A stretch of DNA of 45,807 nucleotides from JBFEUI01 sp041547565 (GCA_041547565.1 JBFEUI010000006.1:1-45807), one strand, 5' to 3'. Positions 16,058 to 28,982 are shown, counted from the first letter of the stretch. Numbers and translations are program-made. Notes: generated by a model not told the origin, from the sequence alone.

Positions 16058-19000
16058 ATGAAAATCAACATGCCTGTCACTGATAACGAAGTCCAGATGC
16101 TGGACGGTCAACTGCTGGTTTCAAAAACCGATCTCAAGGGGATGATCACCTTTGTTAATCCGGATTTTATCGAAGTCAGCGGCTTTAGTGAGAAGGAACT
16201 CATCGGCAATAACCATAATATGGTGCGTCATCCGGACATGCCGCCCGCGGCCTTCGAGGACCTGTGGAACACGGTCAAGGCGGGCAAGCCCTGGACCGGT
16301 CTGGTGAAAAACCGCTGCAAGAACGGTGACTACTACTGGGTGAATGCCAATGTCACGCCGCTCAAGGAGAACGGGCGCGTTACCGAGTACATGTCGGTGC
16401 GCACCAAGCCGACACGGCAGCAGATTACCGAGGCCGAGGCGCTCTATCAGCAGCTGAATGCCGGCAAAAAGATAAAGAAAAGTTTCGGCGAGCGCTTCAA
16501 CATCCTTAACAAGATGAAAATCTGGCAGAAGATTGCCCTTGCCGGTGCCATTTTTACCCTGGTGGCTGTTGCGCTTTCGCTCAACCTGATTGCCGCGCAG
16601 AATGAACATATCAGAGTTGTCGAGCGCGAGCACGCCGGTCTGCACTATCTGGAGACGGTCAGGCATGTGATTCAGAACATCCCGCAACACCGCGGCATGT
16701 CTGTCGGTTACCTGAACGGGAACGAGGCGTTGCGTGACAAGATACCGGGCAAGCGCAGCCAGGTTGATCAGAACCTGAAGGAGGTGGCTGCCACGGCAAA
16801 AGAGTACAAGGATGCCCTGGGCAATGCCGCCGATGAGATCGGCGGTATCATCGACGAGTGGGATCGGCTGAAGGTGGAGGCGATACAGATCACGGCAGCG
16901 GAGACCTTCAAGCGCCATACTGCGCTGCTGGCCAGGATCCAGAACCATATCAACCATGTGGCGGAGGAGTCTGGCCTGGTCATCGATGATGAACTGGACC
17001 GGTCCTTCCTCATTGATCTGCTGGTCAACCGCATCCCGGGTCTGACCGAGCGTATGGGGCAGATTCGTGCCCTGGGTTCCGGCATCATCGCCAAGGGCAG
17101 CATCTCCAACGGACAGGAGGCGCGTCTGAATAAACTCCAGGCCTATACCGAGCTTATGTTCGAGGGCATCAAGCATGACCTCGACGGTCTGTTCGAGGTA
17201 AACAAGGCGATGGAGGCGGCGCTGGGTGACGTGGCGGGCAAGGCCCGTGCCGATCTGGACAACTATCTTGTCAAAACCCAGCTGATCCTCGACAGAAAGT
17301 TTGATCAGCTCGACTCCACGACTTTCTTTGAACTGGCGACCAACTCCATTAACGGCGGTTTTGCGCTGTACGATGCCGCTAACGTTGAACTGGAGACACT
17401 GCTGGACGAAGAGGCCGAGGAGAAACGCAGTGAAGCGCTTCAGGTGACCATCATGGCCCTGCTGGGTATCCTGCTGGCCGTATTCACCGGCTATCTGGTG
17501 ATGCGCGACATCAACCGCTCTCTGCAGCAGACCACCACCGAGCTGGATTTTATCGGCGAGGGTAATTACGGGCGGGATATCGAGATCCGGCGCAGGGATG
17601 AGATTGGCGATATGCTGCGCGGCCTGAAGTCGATGCAGATCAAGGCTGGCTTTGATGTCAACGATGCCAAGCAACGCGCCAATGCCATGCAGCGTATCAA
17701 GGTGGCCCTGGACAATGTAACCAGTAATGTCATGGTGGCTGACAACGATGGCATCATCATCTACATGAACCAGGCGGTCACCGGGATGATGCGCAACGCG
17801 CAGGATGCGATCCGCAAGGAACTGCCGAACTTCAATGTCGACAAGCTGGTCGGCAGCAATATCGACGAGTTCCACAAGCACCCGGAACATCAAAAAGAGA
17901 TGCTCAGGACGCTGAAGGATACCCACCGTGCGCGTATCCCGATGGGTGGGCGCACCTTCGACCTGGCGGCCAATCCCGTCATCAACGAGGAGGGGCAGCG
18001 CCTCGGTACCGCCGTGGAGTGGGTGGATGTCACCGAGCAGCTTGATGCCGAGCAGCAGATTGAGAAGCTCATCGAGGGTGCGGCACAGGGCAAGCTCGAT
18101 GAGCGTATCGATGCGGCCAACTACGACGGCTTCATGAAGACCCTGTCAGACGACATCAACAGTATGCTCGATGCGGTGGTCACGCCGGTCAAGGAGGTGG
18201 TCGGTGTGCTGACCACGCTCTCCGAGGGCGACCTGACCAACACCATGCAGGGAGATTTTCGCGGCGAGTTTGCCGTGTTGAGCAACTCCATCAATACCAC
18301 TGTGAACCGCCTGCAGGACATTGTCGGGCGCATCCGTGAGTCGGGTGACAGCATCACCTCGGCCAGTTCGGAGATTGCCCAGGGCAACACCGACCTCAGT
18401 TCCCGCACCGAGGAGCAGGCCTCCTCGCTGGAGGAGACGGCCTCAAGCATGGAGGAGTTGACCAGTACCGTGCGGCAGAATGCCGACAATGCCCGCCAGG
18501 CCAATCAACTGGCCTCGGGTGCCAGGGAGCAGGCCGAGAAGGGCGGCGAGGTGGTGGGCAACGCCATTACCGCCATGGGCGGAATCAACGAAAGCTCGAA
18601 GAAGATTGCCGACATCATCAGCGTTATCGATGAGATTGCCTTCCAGACCAACCTGCTGGCGCTTAACGCGGCGGTCGAGGCGGCCCGTGCCGGTGAGCAG
18701 GGGCGTGGCTTTGCCGTAGTGGCCAGCGAGGTGCGCAACCTGGCACAGCGCAGCGCCGAGGCGGCCAAGGAGATCAAGGACCTGATCACAGACAGCGTCG
18801 GCAAGGTGGAAGAGGGCTCGGCGCTGGTGAACGAGTCGGGCTCGACACTGGAGGAGATCGTCAATTCGGTGAAGAAGGTCAGCGATATCGTGGCCGAGAT
18901 CGCTGCGGCCAGCCAGGAGCAGTCTATGGGCATCGAGCAGGTGAACAAGGCGGTGATGCAGATGGACGAGATGACCCAGCAGAATGCCGCGCTGGTGGAA

Positions 19001-19258
19001 GAGGCCGCGGCGGCCAGCGAGTCGCTGGATGAACAGGCACGCGAACTTAACCGACAGATGGCCTTCTTCAAGGTGAGTGAGGCTGGGCAGGCAGTGGCAG
19101 GCGCCACCGCTGCCAGGGTTGCAGCACCCGCCCCCGCGAAGACCACGAAAAGAACCGAGGTAAAACCTGCGAAGCGCAAGGCGCCTGCTGCGGCGGAATT
19201 CGACGCACCAACGCCCGCCTCGGCTGTGGAGGAAAGTGATGAGTGGGAGGAGTTCTAG
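16058..19258 (+). CDS. Large PAS-containing chemoreceptor with NIT-like sensor and CheR-docking tail
   Basis: 1066 residues. The N-terminal Aer-type PAS is very like that of the preceding receptor. TM1 is at about 157-180, then a roughly 280-residue periplasmic domain containing IPQHRGMSVGYLNGN, which resembles the start of NIT (nitrate/nitrite-sensing) domains. TM2 lies at about 463-485, followed by HAMP, a second PAS (VALDNVTSNVMVADNDG), a HAMP-like segment and the signalling hairpin (about 760-995). An Ala/Pro/Lys-rich linker leads to the final residues EWEEF, which fit the x-W-x-x-F pentapeptide that tethers CheR and CheB. There is no CZB domain. cheR follows 59 bases downstream. The NIT assignment is from pattern only. 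Confidence 0.95.
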   Translation: MKINMPVTDNEVQMLDGQLLVSKTDLKGMITFVNPDFIEVSGFSEKELIGNNHNMVRHPDMPPAAFEDLWNTVKAGKPWTGLVKNRCKNGDYYWVNANVTPLKENGRVTEYMSVRTKPTRQQITEAEALYQQLNAGKKIKKSFGERFNILNKMKIWQKIALAGAIFTLVAVALSLNLIAAQNEHIRVVEREHAGLHYLETVRHVIQNIPQHRGMSVGYLNGNEALRDKIPGKRSQVDQNLKEVAATAKEYKDALGNAADEIGGIIDEWDRLKVEAIQITAAETFKRHTALLARIQNHINHVAEESGLVIDDELDRSFLIDLLVNRIPGLTERMGQIRALGSGIIAKGSISNGQEARLNKLQAYTELMFEGIKHDLDGLFEVNKAMEAALGDVAGKARADLDNYLVKTQLILDRKFDQLDSTTFFELATNSINGGFALYDAANVELETLLDEEAEEKRSEALQVTIMALLGILLAVFTGYLVMRDINRSLQQTTTELDFIGEGNYGRDIEIRRRDEIGDMLRGLKSMQIKAGFDVNDAKQRANAMQRIKVALDNVTSNVMVADNDGIIIYMNQAVTGMMRNAQDAIRKELPNFNVDKLVGSNIDEFHKHPEHQKEMLRTLKDTHRARIPMGGRTFDLAANPVINEEGQRLGTAVEWVDVTEQLDAEQQIEKLIEGAAQGKLDERIDAANYDGFMKTLSDDINSMLDAVVTPVKEVVGVLTTLSEGDLTNTMQGDFRGEFAVLSNSINTTVNRLQDIVGRIRESGDSITSASSEIAQGNTDLSSRTEEQASSLEETASSMEELTSTVRQNADNARQANQLASGAREQAEKGGEVVGNAITAMGGINESSKKIADIISVIDEIAFQTNLLALNAAVEAARAGEQGRGFAVVASEVRNLAQRSAEAAKEIKDLITDSVGKVEEGSALVNESGSTLEEIVNSVKKVSDIVAEIAAASQEQSMGIEQVNKAVMQMDEMTQQNAALVEEAAAASESLDEQARELNRQMAFFKVSEAGQAVAGATAARVAAPAPAKTTKRTEVKPAKRKAPAAAEFDAPTPASAVEESDEWEEF

Positions 19259-19317
19259 CCGTACATTCACCGGCACATTAGGGTAAAATAATCGATTGCC
19301 TACCCGAGGGTGTATAG

Positions 19318-20157
19318 GTGGCTGGTGACAGAGACAGAGAGTTCCACTTCAGTGACAGGGACTTTACGACGATAACCCGTTTGATAGGTGATCAAACCGG
19401 GATCGTTCTTACCGATGCCAAGCGGCATATGGTCTACAGCAGATTGGCCAGGCGTCTTCGGGCGCTTGGCCTGTCTGATTTCAAGAGTTACCTGAATATC
19501 GTCAAGCAGGATGACTCGGAGGAACTGGTCCATTTCGTCAATGCCCTGACGACCAATCTCACGGCGTTTTTTCGCGAAGAGCACCATTTCACCTATCTTG
19601 CCGAAACGGTTCTCCCGGAGTTGATGGCGGACAAAAAGCACAGCAAGCAGATACGGATCTGGTCGGCCGGATGTTCGACTGGTGAGGAACCCTACTCAAT
19701 CGCCATGACGCTGAAGGAGGCGATACCCAAGGGACAGGGCTGGGATGTGCGGATACTTGCCACGGACCTGGACTCTAACGTGGTCAACACGGCACAGCGC
19801 GGGATCTATACCGAGGAGCGTGTCGCCGGGCTGACAAAATCGCGCCTGCGCCGCTGGTTTCTGAAGGGCAGGGGCGCGAATGCCGGAAAAGTGCGCGTTA
19901 ACCCGGACCTTCAGGAGATGATTGCATTCAGGCAGCTGAATTTGATGAATCCCTGGCCCATCAAGGGCATGTTTGATGTGATTTTCTGTCGAAATGTGAT
20001 TATCTATTTTAATAAAGAGACACAAAAGAAACTGGTAACCCGTTACGCGGACCACCTCATCGATGAGGGACGGTTGTTTCTCGGCCATTCCGAATCGCTG
20101 TTCAAGGTAACCGATCTGTTCAAACTGGTCGGCAACACCATCTACCAGAAGTGTTGA
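19318..20157 (+). CDS. cheR: Chemotaxis protein methyltransferase CheR
   Basis: Methylates receptor glutamates using S-adenosylmethionine. 279 residues. An N-terminal helical domain (about 10-85) with FREEHHF at its end is followed by the SAM-binding Rossmann domain: IRIWSAGCSTGEEPYSIAM, LATDLDSNVV, FDVIFCRNVIIYF and LFLGHSESL. It starts at GTG, with GAGGG 10 bases upstream; no better ATG exists. It probably docks on the EWEEF tail of the receptor encoded just upstream. Confidence 0.97.
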   Translation: MAGDRDREFHFSDRDFTTITRLIGDQTGIVLTDAKRHMVYSRLARRLRALGLSDFKSYLNIVKQDDSEELVHFVNALTTNLTAFFREEHHFTYLAETVLPELMADKKHSKQIRIWSAGCSTGEEPYSIAMTLKEAIPKGQGWDVRILATDLDSNVVNTAQRGIYTEERVAGLTKSRLRRWFLKGRGANAGKVRVNPDLQEMIAFRQLNLMNPWPIKGMFDVIFCRNVIIYFNKETQKKLVTRYADHLIDEGRLFLGHSESLFKVTDLFKLVGNTIYQKC

Positions 20158-20167
20158 GACTGCAGCA

Positions 20168-20800
20168 ATGGCACTGATCAGGGGCAATGATCCCAGCGGT
20201 AAATTCCCAAACGTACTTGCCGGGTTCGAAAACATCCAGCGCTACTGGGAGAAGAAGTTCAACCGGCCGACGGCCAAGATTCTTCCGGGTGAGTACTATG
20301 TGACGATCAATGATGAATTGATTACGACAGTCCTCGGTTCCTGTGTTTCGGCCTGTATCCGTGACAGGGTGTTTGGCGTCGGCGGAATGAACCATTTTAT
20401 GCTCCCTTCGAGTGCTGACGAGGGACTGCTGAGCGAGGCAACCCGCTACGGTAACTACGCCATGGAACATATGATCAATGATATCCTGAAAAATGGCGGC
20501 AAGCGCGAGAACCTGGAAGTCAAGCTTGTGGGTGGGGGGCAGATTATAAAAAATATGAGTGATGTCGGTGCGCGTAATATTTCTTTTGTCCGCCAGTACA
20601 TCGTGAGCGAGGGACTGAAACTGGTCGGTGAAGATTTGGGAGATATCCATCCGCGAAAAGTCCTTTATCATCCGCCGAGCGGAAAAGTACGCGTGAAAAA
20701 ATTGCGATCACTGCACAACACCACCATTGTCGAACGCGAAGAAAATTACAAAAAGAGCATACAAAAAGAGCCTGTTACGGGTGAAATTGAGTTGTTCTGA
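20168..20800 (+). CDS. cheD: Chemoreceptor glutamine deamidase CheD
   Basis: Deamidates specific receptor glutamines to glutamates, creating methylation sites. 210 residues. The catalytic set is visible with correct spacing: T53, C59 in VLGSCVSAC and H76 in GGMNHFMLP. It is somewhat longer than the usual 160-200 residues because of a 35-residue N-terminal extension and a lysine-rich tail. It begins 10 bases after cheR, so cheR, cheD and cheB form an adaptation block. Confidence 0.96.
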   Translation: MALIRGNDPSGKFPNVLAGFENIQRYWEKKFNRPTAKILPGEYYVTINDELITTVLGSCVSACIRDRVFGVGGMNHFMLPSSADEGLLSEATRYGNYAMEHMINDILKNGGKRENLEVKLVGGGQIIKNMSDVGARNISFVRQYIVSEGLKLVGEDLGDIHPRKVLYHPPSGKVRVKKLRSLHNTTIVEREENYKKSIQKEPVTGEIELF

Positions 20801-20851
20801 ACAGGACATGTTTAAAGTGCGATTTGAGTGGGAATACGGCAGGCAGGTTGG

Positions 20852-21919
20852 ATGAGTAAAGTCCGGGTCATAATTGTTGATGATTCTGCCCTGGTGCGGC
20901 AGATGCTGACGGAAATACTCAACTCCGATCCCGGTATTGAAGTTGTCGATGTCGCCTCCGACCCCTATATCGCACGCGAAAAGATCAAGAAGCACAATCC
21001 GGATGTGCTGACCCTGGATGTGGAGATGCCGAGAATGGACGGCATCACCTTCCTTAGCAACCTGATGCGCCTGCGTCCCATGCCGGTTGTCATGGTTTCG
21101 TCACTGACTGAGTTGGGTGCCGATACCACGCTGCAGGCACTGGACCTGGGTGCGGTCGACTTTGTCACCAAGCCCAAGGTCGACCTGGCCGGGACCTTTA
21201 GCGGATATGCCGAAGAGATTATCGCCAAGGTCAAAATGGCAGCCACGGCCAACGTACAGGCGATTGCCACTCCGGCCAGGAAAATGAACATCATCGAGCG
21301 CCATACGGCCGATGTGGTGCTCAGTAAAACGGCAACTCCGCGTACACTGAAAACGACCGACAAGATCATTGCCATCGGTGCCTCAACGGGCGGTACCGAG
21401 GCGATTAAGCATGTCGTTGAACGAATGCCTGCAGACTCACCCGGTATAGTCATCACCCAGCATATACCGGAGGCGTTTAGCGAACCGTTTGCCAAGAGGC
21501 TGGACAGTATCTCGGCGATGACCGTCTATCATGCACAGGACGGCCAGCAGATCATACCGGGACATGTCTACGTGGCGCCGGGTGATCGTCATCTGCTGGT
21601 GGAGCGTTCGGGTGCGCGTTATATCTGTCGCCTGAACGATGGGCCACCGGTTAACCGGCACCGTCCGTCGGTGGATGTGATGTTCCGTTCCGTGGCCCAG
21701 CACGCCGGGAAAAACGCCATTGGTGTGATCTTGACGGGGATGGGAGATGATGGTGCGGTAGGGATGAAGGAAATGCACGATGCCGGCGCGCCGACCATTG
21801 CCCAGGATGAAAAATCCAGCGTGGTGTGGGGCATGCCAGGTGAAGCGGTCAGTCTGGGCTGTGTCGACAAGGTGCTGCCACTGGATAATATCGCGGGACA
21901 ACTGCTGAACTGGGTATAA
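20852..21919 (+). CDS. cheB: Chemotaxis response regulator / methylesterase CheB
   Basis: Removes receptor methyl groups and deamidates glutamines when phosphorylated by CheA. 355 residues from ATG 20852. The receiver domain has D10/D11 and phosphoacceptor D56 (LDVEMPRMDG), with a lysine in FVTKPK. The methylesterase domain has the catalytic serine S178 (IGASTGGTEA), H204 (ITQHIP) and Asp in LTGMGDDGAVGM. A GTG at 20828 in frame is less likely, since the AGG-rich stretch before 20852 is better placed. It is the last recognised gene of the cluster. Confidence 0.97.
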   Translation: MSKVRVIIVDDSALVRQMLTEILNSDPGIEVVDVASDPYIAREKIKKHNPDVLTLDVEMPRMDGITFLSNLMRLRPMPVVMVSSLTELGADTTLQALDLGAVDFVTKPKVDLAGTFSGYAEEIIAKVKMAATANVQAIATPARKMNIIERHTADVVLSKTATPRTLKTTDKIIAIGASTGGTEAIKHVVERMPADSPGIVITQHIPEAFSEPFAKRLDSISAMTVYHAQDGQQIIPGHVYVAPGDRHLLVERSGARYICRLNDGPPVNRHRPSVDVMFRSVAQHAGKNAIGVILTGMGDDGAVGMKEMHDAGAPTIAQDEKSSVVWGMPGEAVSLGCVDKVLPLDNIAGQLLNWV

Positions 21920-21985
21920 TTCACCCAGCCTCGGGACCGGCTTTGTCGCTTAACCTGAAAGTGCCCTTTAAAGTACAATTCCCCG

Positions 21986-23374
21986 ATGCTCCTCCATAGA
22001 GAACTTCCATACCGGAAAGACAGTGCGCATTATTTCCATCCGCTGGCACAACAGGACTGGTCCATCTTCATCGACAGTGGCGCTGAACAGGGCTCTGGCC
22101 GTCTCGATATTGTTGTAGCCTCTCCTCTTGCCACTATCATCAGCCGAGATGGAAAAACTACTGTTGATGACGGGGCGGGTGTGGATGTGTTTGAGCAGGA
22201 TCCCCTGACGATTCTGCAGGAGAAGCTTGCCTCATACCCATTCGATATCGATCCCGATTTTCCATTTACTGGTGGTGCCGTAGGTTATTTTGCCTATGAT
22301 CTGGGGCGGCAATATTTTTCGATCGCGACACAGGCGGAAGACGATCTTGCGTTGCCCGATATGGCCATCGGCATCTATGGCTGGGCCCTGGTCACGGACC
22401 ACGACAAAAGGCGCTCGTACCTTGTCGCTCAGGGCTCGATACCCGCTGTTGCGAAGGCGTGGGACAGCATTTGTGACCAGTTTCTAGTGGATATCCCCGC
22501 TGAAACTGCGCCTGTTGCGGTGGTTGCAGAGGGGGGTATTCGCTCCAATTTTGATGCGCGGCAGTATCAAATCGCTTTTGAGCGTATTCAGCGCTACCTA
22601 ATCGATGGTGATTGCTACCAGGTCAATTTGGCGCAGCGTTTCAGCACAAAGTTCAGTGGGGATACCTGGCAGGCCTATCTGCAACTCAGAGCAATCAGCC
22701 CCGCCCCCTATGGGGCCTATCTCAAGCTGCCATTTGCCCAACTGCTCAGCAATTCGCCGGAGTTGTTTCTGAAGGTGGAATCGAGTACCGCCACCACCTC
22801 GCCGATCAAGGGTACGCGCCCGCGTTTGGCCAATCCCGAAGCTGATCGGCTGATAAAGGAGGAACTCCAGTACAGCGCCAAGGATCGTGCCGAGAACATC
22901 ATGATAGTAGACCTGTTGCGCAATGATTTTGGCAAGGTCTGTATTACGGGCAGTGTGCGGGTTGAGAGGTTGTTTGATGTCGAGAGCTTCGCCACGGTGC
23001 ATCACCTGGTCAGCACCGTAACAGGCCGGCTTGCAGCGGATACCCGGCCTACCGATTTGCTGCGCGCCTGTTTCCCCGGTGGCTCGATAACCGGGGCTCC
23101 CAAGAAACGTGCCATGGAGATCATCGAGGAACTGGAACCGCACCGGCGTGGTGTCTACTGCGGTGCCATCGGCTACCTGGGTTTTGATGGTCGCATGGAC
23201 ACCAATATCGCGATTCGCACCCTGGTGATTCAAGACGGCAACCTGCACTACTGGGCGGGTGGCGGTATCGTGGTCGATTCGCGCTGGGAGGCGGAGTACC
23301 GGGAGAGTTTTGACAAGGCCGAGGCGCTGTTCAGGCTGTTGAAGAGCAAGGCGCCGGCCGTCCCTGGCGGTTGA
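21986..23374 (+). CDS. pabB: Aminodeoxychorismate synthase component I
   Basis: Converts chorismate plus ammonia to 4-amino-4-deoxychorismate in folate synthesis, working with a PabA amidotransferase not seen here. 462 residues, normal length. Chorismate-enzyme motifs are GDCYQVNLAQRF, LLSNSPELFLKV, AENIMIVDLLRND, FPGGSITGAPKKRAME and GVYCGAIGYLGFDG. The PIKGTRPR motif near residue 275 carries the lysine typical of PabB, which argues against anthranilate synthase TrpE. It stands alone between cheB and a convergent hsp20 gene. Confidence 0.95.
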   Translation: MLLHRELPYRKDSAHYFHPLAQQDWSIFIDSGAEQGSGRLDIVVASPLATIISRDGKTTVDDGAGVDVFEQDPLTILQEKLASYPFDIDPDFPFTGGAVGYFAYDLGRQYFSIATQAEDDLALPDMAIGIYGWALVTDHDKRRSYLVAQGSIPAVAKAWDSICDQFLVDIPAETAPVAVVAEGGIRSNFDARQYQIAFERIQRYLIDGDCYQVNLAQRFSTKFSGDTWQAYLQLRAISPAPYGAYLKLPFAQLLSNSPELFLKVESSTATTSPIKGTRPRLANPEADRLIKEELQYSAKDRAENIMIVDLLRNDFGKVCITGSVRVERLFDVESFATVHHLVSTVTGRLAADTRPTDLLRACFPGGSITGAPKKRAMEIIEELEPHRRGVYCGAIGYLGFDGRMDTNIAIRTLVIQDGNLHYWAGGGIVVDSRWEAEYRESFDKAEALFRLLKSKAPAVPGG

Positions 23375-23378
23375 GCCC

Positions 23379-23894
23379 TCATTTCACCTCGATAGAATGC
23401 CGCTTGGCCTTTGCCGCCTTGGGGAGTGTAAGTTCGAGGATGCCGTTTTCCAGGTTGGCCTTCGCCTTTTCACTGTCGATCGGGCTGGGCAGGGCGATAG
23501 TTCGGGAGAATTCGCCGCGGCTCATCTCGGCACGGAAATAGTCGCCCTTTTCCTCGCTGAATTCGTGACTGGTACGGCCGCGGATGGTGACCGTATTCTC
23601 GGTTGTGCTGATGTCGAGATCATCCTTGCTGACGCCCGGGATTTCCGCCTTCACGGTAATCGTATCGTCGCTGTCGATGATATCGACACGCGGCAGGCGG
23701 CCGGCATAGGGCAGACTGGTCTCAGACCAGGAGGGAAACTCCCAGTGAAAAGGGTGCATCCAGGACTTGGGCCAGCTACGACCGAAGAATGCCTCCAGCA
23801 TGCGGTCCATCTCGTTCAGGCTACCGGATGTAGGGCCTGTGTCCCGCTCCCTCTTGATCACAGGCTGTTGATCGTCTTTGTCTTTCTCTGACAT
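23379..23894 (-). CDS. Small heat-shock protein (Hsp20/alpha-crystallin family)
   Basis: ATP-independent holdase of about 171 residues. An N-terminal flexible part rich in Trp and Pro (SWPKSWMHPFHWEFPSW) is followed by the alpha-crystallin domain (about 70-160): LPRVDIIDSDDTITVKAEIPGV, FSEEKGDYFRAEMSRGEFSRT and the C-terminal NGILELTLPKA signature. I chose the second of two close ATGs because GGAG is 7 bases before it and only 1 base from the first. It converges on pabB with only 4 bases between the stops and diverges from the DNR-like gene. I found no clear sigma-32 promoter. Confidence 0.94.
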   Translation of the reverse strand: MSEKDKDDQQPVIKRERDTGPTSGSLNEMDRMLEAFFGRSWPKSWMHPFHWEFPSWSETSLPYAGRLPRVDIIDSDDTITVKAEIPGVSKDDLDISTTENTVTIRGRTSHEFSEEKGDYFRAEMSRGEFSRTIALPSPIDSEKAKANLENGILELTLPKAAKAKRHSIEVK

Positions 23895-24076
23895 GGTCAT
23901 GCTCCAAGATATTGTGTGTGGAACTAATACAAACTGGACTTTTTCTAAAATGTTATGTTGTTCTCTTTAATTATTAACAATATATGTCAGATTTTGCACA
24001 TAAGCGATTGAGTTTTCATGTTTATTCATGATAATTTCTCTATGTTTTTCATAAAACATATAAATTGTAGGTGTAT
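23895..24076. other. AT-rich divergent spacer between hsp20 and the DNR-like gene
   Basis: The 180-base spacer is markedly AT-rich with T runs and should contain both promoters. I could not place a convincing FNR/DNR box (TTGAT-N4-ATCAA) or a sigma-32 site by eye. Confidence 0.4.
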
Positions 24077-24763
24077 ATGGCAAGTTGTGTTGGGCCTGTT
24101 GGCGTAATCAAAAGCATCTATCTTTTTCATGGGCTTGATGAGAAGCAGATGGAGAAGATGCTTGCATCTGCACAATGCCGTGATCTGAATGTCGGTGAAC
24201 GACTCTTCAGCCACGGTGACAGCGCCAGCCACTTTTTCTGGCTGTGCGCGGGTCTGGTCAAACTCACTCGCCTCTCTCCTGAAGGAGATGAAAAGGTCAT
24301 TGAGGTGGTTCAGCCGAACAAGACCTTTGCCGAGGCGGTGATGTTTATGGACAAAGGCCGCTATCCGGTCAATGCAGAGGCGATTGAGAACAGCAAGATC
24401 ATTGCCTTCAACGGGAATGACTTCAAGGAGGTGCTCCGTGAGTCCCCCGACACCTGCTTCAAGCTACTGGCCAATCTGAGTATGCATCTGCATTCCCATG
24501 TCGACGAAATCGACCGCCTGACACTGTCCAACGCGATGACACGTCTGGTTGCCTATCTGCTGCAGTTGCCCACCGAAGAGGACGAGATAAACCTGTCCAT
24601 CAGCAAGAACCTGCTGGCATCCCGTCTCTCAATCAAGCCTGAAACCCTCTCGCGCCTGTTTTCAAAGTTGCAGAAGGAGGGCTTGATTACGGTACACGGT
24701 CACTCAATCAGCGTGCATGACATGAATGCCCTGCGTGAGTATGTCGATTTGCCGGAACATTGA
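24077..24763 (+). CDS. Crp/Fnr-family regulator, DNR-like
   Basis: 228 residues from ATG 24077; a GTG at 24071 is the alternative. An N-terminal cyclic-nucleotide-binding fold with FWLCAGLVKLTRLSPEGDEKVIEVV and TFAEAVMFMDKGRYPV is followed by the dimer helix and an HTH (ISKNLLASRLSIKPETLSRLFSKLQKEG). The length and wording closely match DNR, the haem-dependent nitric-oxide-responsive activator of denitrification in Pseudomonas. The FNR iron-sulfur cysteine cluster is absent, and the cAMP pocket residues are not those of CRP. The recognition helix ETLSR fits TTGAT-type half-sites. With NarXL at the other end of the window it supports nitrate or NO respiration. Confidence 0.88.
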   Translation: MASCVGPVGVIKSIYLFHGLDEKQMEKMLASAQCRDLNVGERLFSHGDSASHFFWLCAGLVKLTRLSPEGDEKVIEVVQPNKTFAEAVMFMDKGRYPVNAEAIENSKIIAFNGNDFKEVLRESPDTCFKLLANLSMHLHSHVDEIDRLTLSNAMTRLVAYLLQLPTEEDEINLSISKNLLASRLSIKPETLSRLFSKLQKEGLITVHGHSISVHDMNALREYVDLPEH

Positions 24764-24817
24764 CGGGGATACGGCTACACTCAATAGTGTCGGCATGAGC
24801 GTCTGATCGAGGGGACG

Positions 24818-25393
24818 ATGGAAGCGAAATTCAATCCGGTTCAGGTGGTGGAGAAACAGCTGGTAGCCATGGCGACCAGCCGCTTCGATATTGCCACCCG
24901 CAGCGTGAAAAAAACCGCGAAAATTCATCAAGAGCTGTTCATCAACCAGGCCAAGGACCTCATCCCCCAGTTCGTCAAACTCAATGAGGCAGGCCAGTAT
25001 GTGCTGGTTCGACCATTCGGTGAGCACGGCCTGAGCCTGTTAAGTGGCTTAAGCAACCGGCAGGTGTCTGATATGGGTGTGGCCGGCTTTGAACCGGCGG
25101 TGATTGTCCAGTACGGACACGATGAATATCAGGTATGGCTGAAGCATGATCGCAAGTTGGACGCCAAACAGTCCGAACGGGTCACACACCATCTGGCAAA
25201 GCTTCTGGAGGCGGACACCGATGCGGCGCACTGGAACAGTTTTGGCCTGCTTGCCGGTTTTCTCGTGCATCACGATGCCAAGGGGCAGCCGCAATCACCC
25301 TTTCAGGTGCAACTGGTCGCAGCCGGTGGCGAGGTTTACTCCGAAGCTGGCCGTTTTATTGATCGTCTGCTGGCCGCGGACGCCAACGCCTGA
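24818..25393 (+). CDS. Standalone RepB-primase-like (archaeo-eukaryotic primase fold) protein, possibly inactive
   Basis: 191 residues. The order of segments follows the plasmid/phage RepB-type primase domain: LNEAGQYVLVRPFGEHGLSL, then PAVIVQYGHDEYQVWLKH, then LAKLLEADTDAAHWNSFGLLAGF. In active members the first segment ends in an acidic DD pair; here the place reads LLSGLS. The second (vWL) and third (AD-AA, G-L-AGF) motifs are kept. There is no helicase, relaxase or origin nearby, so this looks like a chromosomally settled gene rather than part of a plasmid. GAGGGG precedes the ATG. It converges on nifJ with 7 bases between the stops. The family assignment is from pattern and needs a profile search. 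Confidence 0.6.
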   Translation: MEAKFNPVQVVEKQLVAMATSRFDIATRSVKKTAKIHQELFINQAKDLIPQFVKLNEAGQYVLVRPFGEHGLSLLSGLSNRQVSDMGVAGFEPAVIVQYGHDEYQVWLKHDRKLDAKQSERVTHHLAKLLEADTDAAHWNSFGLLAGFLVHHDAKGQPQSPFQVQLVAAGGEVYSEAGRFIDRLLAADANA

Positions 25394-25400
25394 ACAGCAT

Positions 25401-28982
<3,582 letters not shown>

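Noticed and set aside
16121..17926. 601-codon antisense frame opposite the second chemoreceptor
   Set aside because: The opposite strand encodes well-defined PAS, transmembrane and HAMP segments. The antisense product has no domain and no start context.
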